40,391 nucleotides of DNA, from the NCBI GenBank assembly GCA_905215625.1, contig CAJMQQ010000020.1, forward strand, positions 1 through 40,391. The letters run 5' to 3'. Below, one piece after another: positions 31,852-40,000 of this stretch (positions are counted from its first letter, which is position 1; every line of letters starts with the position of its first letter). Below the pieces are notes generated by a model. That model made no database searches, was not told the origin of the DNA, and saw only the letters and a list, made by a program, of their open reading frames with translations. Source of the stretch: an uncultured bacterium (GTDB lineage: Bacteria > Bacillota > Clostridia > Lachnospirales > Lachnospiraceae). The translations under genes and the position numbers were made by a program.

Positions 31852-31871
31852 TAGTTAGAAAACTAATTATT
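31850..31871. promoter_or_regulatory. AT-rich operator-like dyad upstream of osmC
   Basis: AATAGTTAG-AAAA-CTAATTATT: nine-base arms with one mismatch around a 4-bp centre, overlapping the outer edge of the -35. Size and AT richness are compatible with a MarR-family site; the MarR gene of the same operon is the obvious candidate. Confidence 0.45.
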
Positions 31872-31876
31872 TAAGT

Positions 31877-31904
31877 AAAAAAGAAGGGACTTATTCCCCT
31901 TCTT
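31877..31904 (-). terminator. Intrinsic terminator overlapping the HAD gene end
   Basis: Minus strand AAGAAGGG (31897-31904) and CCCTTCTT (31881-31888), 8-nt loop, TTTT tail (31877-31880). The stem includes the last codons and the stop codon of the HAD gene, and separates it from osmC. Confidence 0.8.
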
Positions 31905-32661
31905 CTGCAAGAGCATGAAAAATCAGTTCTTCCACGCTGTTAAAAATTCTGGAAGCTGCCTGCTTTGCCGCTTCGCAGCCCCTTGTAATGGTATAGCCGT
32001 TAAAGTCGCGGATCATATCCACGTCGTTTCCTCCGTCTCCTACAACAAATAAAGGCTCTCCTTTTCTTCCTTCCAGTTCCAGATACCGGCTGATTCCAAC
32101 GCTTTTGCTGATTCCAGCCCTGACAACATCAATGCTTTTCTGATTGTAATATGCGGTCAGCTCTTCTCCCATCTGCTGGTTGATTTCCGCTGCGCAGGCC
32201 GCCGCGCTTTCTTCATCCCCACAGCCTAAGCTGAACTGCCAGACCGTTTCCATCTGAAACAGCTCTTCCAGGGAAATGTGGGGCGCTTTCAACTGAATTC
32301 CAAAAATCGCCGGCTCCTTCATGCGTACTGTAAAAGTCCCCTGAGAAGAAATCGCAAAAATTCTGGGAAGATCGTTTACCTCAGGAAGCCTAAAAAACTC
32401 TTTTACCGCGTTTTTACTCATCGGGCTGTGCTCAATCACAGCGCCGTCCAACCGGTAAATCGCCGCCCCATTGTTGCAGATTAAAAAATCCAGGGGCAGG
32501 TGGTATTCATGTATGGGAAGCAGCGCCATTTCGTAAGAACGTCCGGTTACCAGTCCAAACTGATGGCCTTTTTTTCTCCATTCTGCTACTGCTTCCAGAT
32601 TTCTAAGGGTCTGTTCTTCATCCACATGGAGTGTTCCATCGTAGTCGCTTGCAAGTATCAT
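31891..32661 (-). CDS. Cof-type HAD-IIB family phosphatase
   Basis: Predicted cytoplasmic sugar-phosphate/flavin-phosphate type hydrolase, 256 residues. Motif I is DYDGTL (nucleophile and acid/base Asp), motif II GLVTGRSYE, and motif IV VGDGGNDVDMI; an alpha/beta cap lies between. The ATG at 32659-32661 follows AAAGGAGACAAGTAA. The frame is open ten codons farther to a TTG, which would place the binding site inside the gene, so I reject it. The substrate is unknown; Cof-like enzymes often act on several phosphates. Confidence 0.88.
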   Translation of the reverse strand: MILASDYDGTLHVDEEQTLRNLEAVAEWRKKGHQFGLVTGRSYEMALLPIHEYHLPLDFLICNNGAAIYRLDGAVIEHSPMSKNAVKEFFRLPEVNDLPRIFAISSQGTFTVRMKEPAIFGIQLKAPHISLEELFQMETVWQFSLGCGDEESAAACAAEINQQMGEELTAYYNQKSIDVVRAGISKSVGISRYLELEGRKGEPLFVVGDGGNDVDMIRDFNGYTITRGCEAAKQAASRIFNSVEELIFHALAEEGE

Positions 32662-32737
32662 TTTACTTGTCTCCTTTATTTTATGTAACAAATGTGCTAT
32701 GATAAACTCTATGAATTTTCAAAAGGAGGTCTTTCAT

Positions 32738-32998
32738 ATGCACTTACCGAAAAAAGTCTGTTTCTTTGTCCATAATCTGTTTCTCTTTGCCGGTCTGATT
32801 ATTCTGTTTATTGCAATCTTATGCACCGAGCTTATGACCGTTATGGGCGTCGGCGCTATGGGCATGGCATTAATCGGCCTGGCTTACGGATTTGTAGCGC
32901 TGTTTTGGCGCTGTCCTTCCTGCAAAAAGCGTCTGCCCTGGAAAGAGGGAAGACATCAGGTTTCTTCCTGTCCTCACTGCGGCCACAGATTGGACTAA
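32738..32998 (+). CDS. Small membrane protein with C-terminal zinc ribbon
   Basis: 86 residues from the ATG at 32738-32740, after AAAAGGAGGTCTTTCAT. An N-terminal basic end is followed by two membrane helices (about 12-32 and 36-60), then a zinc ribbon CPSC...CPHCGHRLD at the C-terminus. The order helix-FWR-CPxC-about 16-CPHCGH is the same as in the 698-residue protein at 20111-22207 (helix-YWI-CPVC-about 20-CPHCGH), so the two may share an origin or role. It is transcribed divergently from the HAD gene. Function unknown. A downstream hairpin covers the ends of this gene and the convergent ClC gene. Confidence 0.8.
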   Translation: MHLPKKVCFFVHNLFLFAGLIILFIAILCTELMTVMGVGAMGMALIGLAYGFVALFWRCPSCKKRLPWKEGRHQVSSCPHCGHRLD

Positions 32999-33001
32999 TC
33001 C

Positions 33002-34249
33002 TTAATTGGCCTTCCGGTTAATAAACTCTGTCCGGGTCTTCGAATACACAAACTTCTGGCTGCTGTAAAGCCCATAATATCCGGACAGGGTAAAGGATAC
33101 TGCTACAATCACAGCAAAATACGGCATGGCGTCATATCCAAACAATTCTAACGCTATCATCAGAGCCGAAACCGGACAGTTGGTTACGCCTACAAACAGG
33201 GCTGCCAGACCGCAGGCTGCACATAAAGATGGAGCAAATCCTGCTGCAATTCCCACAACACATCCAAAAGAAGCGCCTATCGACATAGTCGGCACGATTT
33301 CACCACCCTTAAATCCTGCGCCCAGTACAATGGCGGTAAACACCATTTTCAAAAGAAAGGTTTCCCAGCCTGCCTGCCCTTCCATAGCCCGTTCAATAAT
33401 CGCTGTACCGCTTCCCAGATATTCACTGGTTCCCAGAAGTTTTGTAAGCCCGATAAAAATAACGCTGGCTGCTGCAATCCGGATATACGGATTTTTCAGA
33501 TATTTCTGGTATAAATGCTGGGTTCCATGAAGGACGATGCACAAAAGAATGCTGACCAGGGCGCACAAAATCCCCAGAAATACAATAAATAATGCTGAGG
33601 TTCCCGTAAAAGCAGGAACTTCCAGAATGGTAAAGGCCTCTGGTTTTGTTCCAAGGGAAATGGAAATTCCCGCGCCAATAAGAGATGAAAACAGACAGGG
33701 AACTAATGCCGCATAGTATAAAACACCTACGCTGATCACTTCCATTGAGAAAATTGCCGCAGCAATGGGAGTTCCGAACAATGCTCCAAATAAGGCGCTC
33801 ATTCCGCACATCACTACGATTTTCCGGTCTTTTTCATCCAGTTTCATAACCTTTCCCAGCAGATTTCCCATACTTCCACCAATCTGTAAGGCTGCGCCCT
33901 CTCTTCCGGAAGAACCTCCGACCAGATGGGTGAGAACCGTTCCCACAAAAATCAGAGGGGCGGTTGCAGGGCTCAAATCGGTTGTAGAGGAAACCGCAGT
34001 CAATACATCATTGGTTCCTTTGTTGTCCCCTTCTTTTGCCAGCTGATATAGGCCGACTATCAGAAGGCCTGCAAACGGCATCAGGTACAGCGTCCAGGGG
34101 TGGGTCTGCCGGAAACTTCCCGCCCAGCCGACGGAGTGGGAAAAAGCAGCGCCCACTACTCCTCCCACACTGCCCATCAGGCAGGAAATCAAGGTCCATT
34201 TTATAAAATAAAAAATATTTGACGCCAGCGGCGTTTGTTTATCACTCAT
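33002..34249 (-). CDS. ClC family chloride channel or H+/Cl- exchanger
   Basis: 415-residue membrane protein with about ten or more helices. The filter/gate motif GGSSGREGAALQIG carries the gating glutamate position (GREG), and GFKGGEIVPTMSIGASFG is the second filter region. The C-terminus (SSQKFVYSKTRTEFINRKAN) is short, and no CBS domains are present, typical of bacterial ClC proteins. Exchange or channel mode cannot be fixed from sequence. Its ATG overlaps the end of ilvA by 8 nt (ATGAGTGA), so it is co-translated with ilvA. It converges on the small zinc-ribbon gene. Confidence 0.9.
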   Translation of the reverse strand: MSDKQTPLASNIFYFIKWTLISCLMGSVGGVVGAAFSHSVGWAGSFRQTHPWTLYLMPFAGLLIVGLYQLAKEGDNKGTNDVLTAVSSTTDLSPATAPLIFVGTVLTHLVGGSSGREGAALQIGGSMGNLLGKVMKLDEKDRKIVVMCGMSALFGALFGTPIAAAIFSMEVISVGVLYYAALVPCLFSSLIGAGISISLGTKPEAFTILEVPAFTGTSALFIVFLGILCALVSILLCIVLHGTQHLYQKYLKNPYIRIAAASVIFIGLTKLLGTSEYLGSGTAIIERAMEGQAGWETFLLKMVFTAIVLGAGFKGGEIVPTMSIGASFGCVVGIAAGFAPSLCAACGLAALFVGVTNCPVSALMIALELFGYDAMPYFAVIVAVSFTLSGYYGLYSSQKFVYSKTRTEFINRKAN

Positions 34250-35471
34250 TATAGGTGCCTTTTCCTTTTACCAGCCTTGGCCGGTATCCCTTTTCATTTA
34301 ACGCCTGTAAAATCGCCTGTTTATGGGCAGTTCCAAACGCTTCCATGGTGATGCGAAGCTCTACTGCCGCATTGCGGTTGATGCTGACAAACTGGTTGTG
34401 CTCCAGCTTGATAACATTGGCCTGCTGTTCAGCAAGAAGGGAAGAGACTTTTGCCAGCTCGCCTGGCTTATCCGGCAGAAGAACCGATGCGGTAAATACC
34501 CGATCCCTTAAAATCAAGCCGTGCTGAACAATAGACGCCATGGTAATCACGTCCATATTGCCGCCGCTTAAAATAGAAACAATCTTTTTCTTCTGGACAT
34601 TTAAATGCTTTAAGGCAGCTACAGTTAAAAGACCGGAATTTTCTACGATCATCTTGTGGTTTTCTACCATATCCAGAAATGCCACAATCAGTTCACTGTC
34701 GTCAATGGTAATGATGTCGTCTACGTTTTCTTTTATATAGGGGAATAAAAGGTCTCCCGGAGTCTTTACTGCCGTACCGTCTGCAATGGTATTGACAGAA
34801 GGAAGTCCTACCACGTGTCCGGCTTCTAAGGAGGCTTTCATGCAGGCAGCTCCTGCCGGCTCTACTCCAATTACCTTAATCTTTGGATTCAGCATTTTGG
34901 CCAGAGTGGAAACGCCGGTACACAGTCCGCCGCCGCCGATAGGAACCAGGATGTAATCAACAGTAGGAAGCTCTTTGATGATCTCCATAGCAATGGTTCC
35001 CTGTCCGGTTGCGACTGCCAAATCATTAAAGGGGTGTACAAAGGTACCGCCGGTCTTTTCTACCAGTTCGTAGGCATAACTGCAGGATTCGTCAAATACA
35101 TTGCCCTCTAACACCACTTCTGCGCCGTAGCTCTTGGTGTGGTTAATCTTAATCAGCGGGGTGGTAGTCGGCATGACGATAGTAGCCTTAATACCTGCCA
35201 GCTTTGCCGCATAGGCAACGCCCTGGGCGTGGTTGCCTGCGGAAGCCGTCACCAATCCTCTTGCCTTTTCTTCCTCTGACAAGGTGCTGATCTTATAATA
35301 AGCTCCGCGAACCTTATAAGCGCCGGTGTACTGCATATTTTCCGGCTTTAAATATACCTTGTTGCCGGTTTGGTTGGAAAAATACTCACTGTAGACCAGC
35401 TTGGTTTCCTGGGTTACCTGGCTTACGATTTCAGATGCTTCTTCAAATGCCTCTAATGTTAATTTTTCCAT
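34242..35471 (-). CDS. ilvA: Threonine ammonia-lyase with ACT domain
   Basis: PLP enzyme that deaminates threonine (and serine) to 2-oxobutanoate, feeding isoleucine synthesis or catabolism. In 409 residues: TGAYKVRGAYYK holds the PLP lysine (about K53), with SAGNHAQGVA, GGGGLCTG and LSGGNMDVI as cofactor-phosphate and conserved loops. The C-terminal 80 residues (SVLLPDKPGELAKVSSLLAEQ onward) form one ACT regulatory domain, so it is the medium form rather than the long biosynthetic enzyme with two. Starts 27 nt after ftsY in the same direction, so it may belong to the same transcript. Confidence 0.92.
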   Translation of the reverse strand: MEKLTLEAFEEASEIVSQVTQETKLVYSEYFSNQTGNKVYLKPENMQYTGAYKVRGAYYKISTLSEEEKARGLVTASAGNHAQGVAYAAKLAGIKATIVMPTTTPLIKINHTKSYGAEVVLEGNVFDESCSYAYELVEKTGGTFVHPFNDLAVATGQGTIAMEIIKELPTVDYILVPIGGGGLCTGVSTLAKMLNPKIKVIGVEPAGAACMKASLEAGHVVGLPSVNTIADGTAVKTPGDLLFPYIKENVDDIITIDDSELIVAFLDMVENHKMIVENSGLLTVAALKHLNVQKKKIVSILSGGNMDVITMASIVQHGLILRDRVFTASVLLPDKPGELAKVSSLLAEQQANVIKLEHNQFVSINRNAAVELRITMEAFGTAHKQAILQALNEKGYRPRLVKGKGTYNE

Positions 35472-35498
35472 AATGGTTTCTCCCCTTCTTTTCCTGTC

Positions 35499-36428
35499 CT
35501 AATTTTTGTCTGAAACGTTAAATAAGGCGTTTACAAAATCATCCGCATTAAATTTCTGGAGATCGTCAATGTGCTCGCCTACCCCGATGTATTTCACTGG
35601 AAGTCCCAGTTCAGACTGGATCGCTACGGCAATTCCGCCTTTGGCCGTTCCGTCCAGCTTGGTCAAAATGATTCCCGTAATGTCTGCCACTTCCATAAAT
35701 TGTCTGGCCTGGGCCATGGCGTTCTGGCCGGTGGTTCCGTCTAACACCACCAGGGTCTCCCGGTAAGCGTCCGGATACTCTTTGTCAATAATCCGGTTAA
35801 TCTTTTTTAACTCTTCCATCAGGTTTTTCTTGTTGTGAAGGCGTCCTGCCGTATCGCAGATCAGCACGTCTGCATGGCGGGATTTAGCGGCTGCCACTGC
35901 GTCATAAATAACTGCCGCCGGATCGGATCCTTCTTTCTGGGCAATGATTTCCACTCCCGCCCGGTTTGCCCACTCCGTAAGCTGCTCAATGGCAGCCGCC
36001 CGGAAGGTATCGGCTGCGGCCAACATTACCTTTTTGCCGGAATCTTTTAACTGTCCGGCCAATTTTCCAACCGAAGTGGTCTTTCCCACCCCGTTGACGC
36101 CAATGACCAGCACAACGGATTTGCGGTTTTCAAACTCATAGGCGTTTTCTCCCAGATCCATCTGGGCTTTGATGCTGTCGATTAAAAGCTGCTTGCACTG
36201 GGCCGGCTCTTTGATATGCTGCTCTTTTACCTTGTGCCGCAGATCTTCTACAATGGCCATCGTGGTCTGGATGCCCAAATCTCCCATAATCAGGGTTTCT
36301 TCGATTTCCTCATAGAAATCGTCGTCAATGGCAGAAAACCCGCTGAAAATCGAGTCAATGCCAGATACAATGTTGTCTCTTGTCTTGGTAAGACCTTCTA
36401 CCAGACGGCTGAAAAATCCTTTTGCCAT
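35499..36428 (-). CDS. ftsY: Signal recognition particle receptor FtsY
   Basis: Membrane-associated GTPase that receives the SRP-ribosome complex from Ffh. In 309 residues: an N-terminal amphipathic helix (MAKGFFSRLVEGLTKTRDNI), N domain, G domain with GVNGVGKTTSVGKLAG, DTAGRLHNK and TKLDGTAKGG. The long acidic A domain of E. coli is absent, normal for Firmicutes. I choose the ATG at 36426-36428 because AAGGAG is seven bases upstream; an ATG two codons earlier is too close. It follows smc by 11 nt, the conserved rnc-smc-ftsY order. Confidence 0.97.
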   Translation of the reverse strand: MAKGFFSRLVEGLTKTRDNIVSGIDSIFSGFSAIDDDFYEEIEETLIMGDLGIQTTMAIVEDLRHKVKEQHIKEPAQCKQLLIDSIKAQMDLGENAYEFENRKSVVLVIGVNGVGKTTSVGKLAGQLKDSGKKVMLAAADTFRAAAIEQLTEWANRAGVEIIAQKEGSDPAAVIYDAVAAAKSRHADVLICDTAGRLHNKKNLMEELKKINRIIDKEYPDAYRETLVVLDGTTGQNAMAQARQFMEVADITGIILTKLDGTAKGGIAVAIQSELGLPVKYIGVGEHIDDLQKFNADDFVNALFNVSDKN

Positions 36429-36439
36429 ACTCATACTCC

Positions 36440-39400
36440 TTAATTTTCTAAATCTGCTTCGATTAAATTAACAGAAACCAGGGCGGAAACTCCCTTCTCC
36501 TGCATAGTAATGCCGTAAAGCCGGTCTGCAGACACCATGGTGCCGCGCCGGTGGGTAATTACAATAAACTGGGTGTTGGCCGTCAACTTATGAAGGTAGC
36601 CGGCAAACCGGTCTACGTTGGAATCGTCTAAGGCCGCCTCAATCTCATCCAGAAGACAGAAGGGGGACGGCTTTAAGTTCTGGATTGCAAACAAAAGCGC
36701 AATGGCTGTCAGGGCCTTTTCCCCGCCGGAAAGCTGCATCATATTCTGCAGTTTTTTGCCTGGCGGCTGGGAAATAATCTGGATGCCTGCTTCCAGGATG
36801 TCTTCTCCTTCCATCAGTTCCAGCGTGCCTCTTCCGCCTCCGAACAGTTCCTTAAACACCTTGTCGAATTCTTTGCGGATCAATGCAAACTGCTCTTCAA
36901 ACTGCCGCCTCATTCCCGTATCCAGTTCCTCGATAATCTGAATCAGGGTCTGTTCTGCAGTCACCAGATCGTCGTGCTGGGTTTTCAAAAATTCATACCG
37001 TTCTGACACCTCTTTGTAGTCCTCAATGGCGTTGACGTTGACATTTCCAAGTCCTTTTATCTGGGCTTTCATTCCCTCGATGTCTTTCTTCATCTCCGGT
37101 ATGGACGTCTGGTTTTCATCCCGCAGTTCTTCTGCTGTGGTATAAGTCAGCTCATACTCATTCCACATATAAGCTGCACAGGATTCCATCCGTTCTTCCA
37201 GTTTTTCTTTCTGCCCCTGAAGGCGGAACAGGTCTTTATCCAGTCCGGATACCTGTCTGGACAGTTCTTCCCTCTTGTCAAAAAATCCCTTCTGCCGTCT
37301 GGCAGTCTCTTCTTTTTCCTGGGATAAAGACAGGATTTCTTCTTTCAGGGTTTCTAAAAGCTGTTCCCCATCCTTCATTTCTTTTTCAATTCTGGCAATT
37401 TCTTCTTCTTTTCCCTGAATGACCAGGCCGCTTTCTCCGCTTCCTTCTGTAAGGCCGGACAGTTCTTCTTTTACCTTTCGGATTTCTTCCTGCACCCGTC
37501 GGATGTTTTCTTTTAAGAAATTGTCTTTCTGCTGAAGTCCTGCCGTCTCCATCTGGACAGCCGACAGATCCTTTGCCAGAATCTCCCGCTTCTGCCGGTA
37601 AGTTTCCAGAACGCCGGAAAGATTCTGAATCTCTTCCTGGTTTTTCTCGCCCTGGGCTTCTAACCGGCTGGTCTCTTCCATTAACCGCATCCGGCTGCTA
37701 GTAATTTCCCTTACCTGCTCCTCCAACTGCCGATGTTCGGTAACCATATCGGAAGCCGATTCTGCAATTTCTGTTTTCTTTGCTTCTAACTGGCGGATTC
37801 CAAGGCGGATGGTATTCTGATCCAGATAAAGAGACTGCTTGTTTTTCCTGTTTTCTTCTAATTCTTCATTCAGGCCCTTTAACAGTTCTTCCTGAAATAC
37901 CAGGTTTTCATTCGCCTTGTCGATTTCTTCCAGAACCGTTTTACAAGAATGTTCCAGTTCTTCAATCTCCCGCTTTCTTCCCAGAAGATTACTGGTATTT
38001 TTAAAGGCGCCGCCGGTCATGGAACCTCCGGCGTTTAAAAGCTCGCCTTCCAAGGTTACGATTCTCAGGGAATACTGGTATTTTCTGGAAAGGGCAATGG
38101 CGTTATCAATAGTGTCCACAACCACAACCCGTCCCAACAGGTATTTTAACAGTCCTTCATACTGTTTATCGGCCTTGACCAATTGGTTTGCCAATCCCAG
38201 CACGCCTTTTTCCGTCAGGGCCCTGTCCTGGTTAAAGGTACTGCGGTTTCCGATACTGGTAAGAGGAAGGAAGGTGGCCCGTCCGAATTTATTTTTCTTT
38301 AAATACTCAATCAGGGTCTTTGCCGTCTCTTCTGAGTCCGTAACAATGTTCTGGATACTTCCCCCAAGGGCCGTCTCAATTGCTACTTCGTATTTCTTTT
38401 CCGCGGTAATCAGATCCGCAACAACGCCATGGATCCCCCGCACCCTGTCTTTTACTTCCATTACCCTGCGGATGCTCTGGCCGTATCCTTCGTAACGCTC
38501 TGCCAGGTTGCGCAGCGATTCCAGCTTGGTATTGGTTCTGTGGTAGGTCTGCTGATGCTCAGATAACAGACGGTTCAGCCTCTTTCCCTCTGCCGAAGCC
38601 GTCTGAACCTGTTCTTCCAGTTCGGTTTCCTTTAAAAGGACGGCCTGGATTTTTTCTGTAATCTCATCCAGCTCTGTCTGCTTTTCTGCAATCTGTTCGT
38701 CCTGGACTGACTCGTCGCTTTTGCTTTTTAACAGCTTCTGGCTGACCTCTGCCTTCCGCATATTGACCTGCTCCAGCATTGCCTCATATCGCTGATCTTT
38801 GGCATTTACGGAAGCCTTTTCATTTAAGGTGTCAATAACAGACTGTTTCAGCTGCTCTAATGCCCCTTCGGTGTCCCCAATCAGAATGTCTTCTTCCATT
38901 AAGGACAGCTCAGCCTCTTTCTGCCGTTCTAAGACTTTGGAAACCTGGACTGACAGCGCTTCTTTTTCTGTCTCATAACCGGAAATCTCCCCTTCTCTCT
39001 GGGCAATTTCTGCTTTTATGGATTCCATCCGGTGACGGATGTGCTCTGCATTCATCCGCTCCGTATTAATCTGCTCTTTTAAAACGTTGATCTGGCCTTC
39101 CAGATTTCCCCGTTTTAAGATTTCCTGAGCCTGGGCGCTGCGGCCGGCGGTTACTTTTTCATCCAGAACCGTCAAGGCTGCATCTAACGTGTCATATTCG
39201 CTGCGGATGGTTTCCGCCTCTTTCTGGACCCTCTCCAGATCCTGAGATACAATGGCTTCATTTTTCGAAACCGATTCTATCTGGCCTTTTAACGAACTGG
39301 TCTCTGCCAGAAAGAGATTAGCGTCCAGATGTTTTAAATTTTCTTTTAACCGCAGATATTCCCTTGCCGCCTGGGACTGCTTCTCTAATGGGCCGACCTG

Positions 39401-40000
39401 TTTTTCCAGTTCGCTTAAAATATCGTTGACCCTGACCAGGCTCTGGCGCTCATCTTCCAGTTTTTTCTGGGCAATGGCTTTTCTGCGCTTAAACTTTACA
39501 ATGCCTGCCGCCTCGTCAAACAGCTCCCTGCGTTCTTCCGGCTTTCCGCTTAAAATCTTATCAATCTGACCCTGTCCGATAATGGAATATCCTTCTTTTC
39601 CAATACCAGTATCATAAAACAGTTCATTGATGTCTTTTAACCGGCATGGACTTCCGTTAATCCGGTATTCGCTTTCACCGGAACGGTACAGCCGTCTGGA
39701 AACCGTTACCTCGTCATACTCAATGGCCAGTTTATGATCTCCGTTGTCCAGGGTAATGGCCACATAGGCAAATCCCTGAGGCTTTCGAAGCTCGGTTCCG
39801 GAAAAAATAACATCCTGCATGGAAGCGCCCCGAAGCTGCTTAACCCTCTGTTCGCCTAACACCCAGCGGACTGCATCGGCAACATTGCTTTTTCCGGATC
39901 CATTGGGGCCTACAATGCCGGTAATCCCATTATGAAATTCAAAGACAATTTTGTTGGCAAAGGACTTAAAGCCCTGAATTTCAATACTTTTTAAATACAT
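36440..40000 (-). CDS. smc: Chromosome partition protein SMC
   Basis: Ring-forming ATPase that compacts and segregates the chromosome with ScpA and ScpB. In 1186 residues: N-terminal Walker A GPNGSGKSNVADAVRWVLG (about residues 32-50), a long coiled coil (about 170-500), a hinge (about 510-670, GVVADLITAEKKYEVAIETALGG onward), a second coiled coil, and the C-terminal signature LSGGEKALTAIALLFA with Walker B FCLLDEIEAALDDSN. Full length and intact. Its ATG overlaps the rnc gene by 10 nt. It lies between rnc and ftsY. Confidence 0.98.
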   Translation of the reverse strand: MYLKSIEIQGFKSFANKIVFEFHNGITGIVGPNGSGKSNVADAVRWVLGEQRVKQLRGASMQDVIFSGTELRKPQGFAYVAITLDNGDHKLAIEYDEVTVSRRLYRSGESEYRINGSPCRLKDINELFYDTGIGKEGYSIIGQGQIDKILSGKPEERRELFDEAAGIVKFKRRKAIAQKKLEDERQSLVRVNDILSELEKQVGPLEKQSQAAREYLRLKENLKHLDANLFLAETSSLKGQIESVSKNEAIVSQDLERVQKEAETIRSEYDTLDAALTVLDEKVTAGRSAQAQEILKRGNLEGQINVLKEQINTERMNAEHIRHRMESIKAEIAQREGEISGYETEKEALSVQVSKVLERQKEAELSLMEEDILIGDTEGALEQLKQSVIDTLNEKASVNAKDQRYEAMLEQVNMRKAEVSQKLLKSKSDESVQDEQIAEKQTELDEITEKIQAVLLKETELEEQVQTASAEGKRLNRLLSEHQQTYHRTNTKLESLRNLAERYEGYGQSIRRVMEVKDRVRGIHGVVADLITAEKKYEVAIETALGGSIQNIVTDSEETAKTLIEYLKKNKFGRATFLPLTSIGNRSTFNQDRALTEKGVLGLANQLVKADKQYEGLLKYLLGRVVVVDTIDNAIALSRKYQYSLRIVTLEGELLNAGGSMTGGAFKNTSNLLGRKREIEELEHSCKTVLEEIDKANENLVFQEELLKGLNEELEENRKNKQSLYLDQNTIRLGIRQLEAKKTEIAESASDMVTEHRQLEEQVREITSSRMRLMEETSRLEAQGEKNQEEIQNLSGVLETYRQKREILAKDLSAVQMETAGLQQKDNFLKENIRRVQEEIRKVKEELSGLTEGSGESGLVIQGKEEEIARIEKEMKDGEQLLETLKEEILSLSQEKEETARRQKGFFDKREELSRQVSGLDKDLFRLQGQKEKLEERMESCAAYMWNEYELTYTTAEELRDENQTSIPEMKKDIEGMKAQIKGLGNVNVNAIEDYKEVSERYEFLKTQHDDLVTAEQTLIQIIEELDTGMRRQFEEQFALIRKEFDKVFKELFGGGRGTLELMEGEDILEAGIQIISQPPGKKLQNMMQLSGGEKALTAIALLFAIQNLKPSPFCLLDEIEAALDDSNVDRFAGYLHKLTANTQFIVITHRRGTMVSADRLYGITMQEKGVSALVSVNLIEADLEN

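Noticed and set aside
33126..33530. Plus-strand ORF antisense to the ClC gene
   Set aside because: Pro/Ala-rich shadow of a clear membrane-protein gene.
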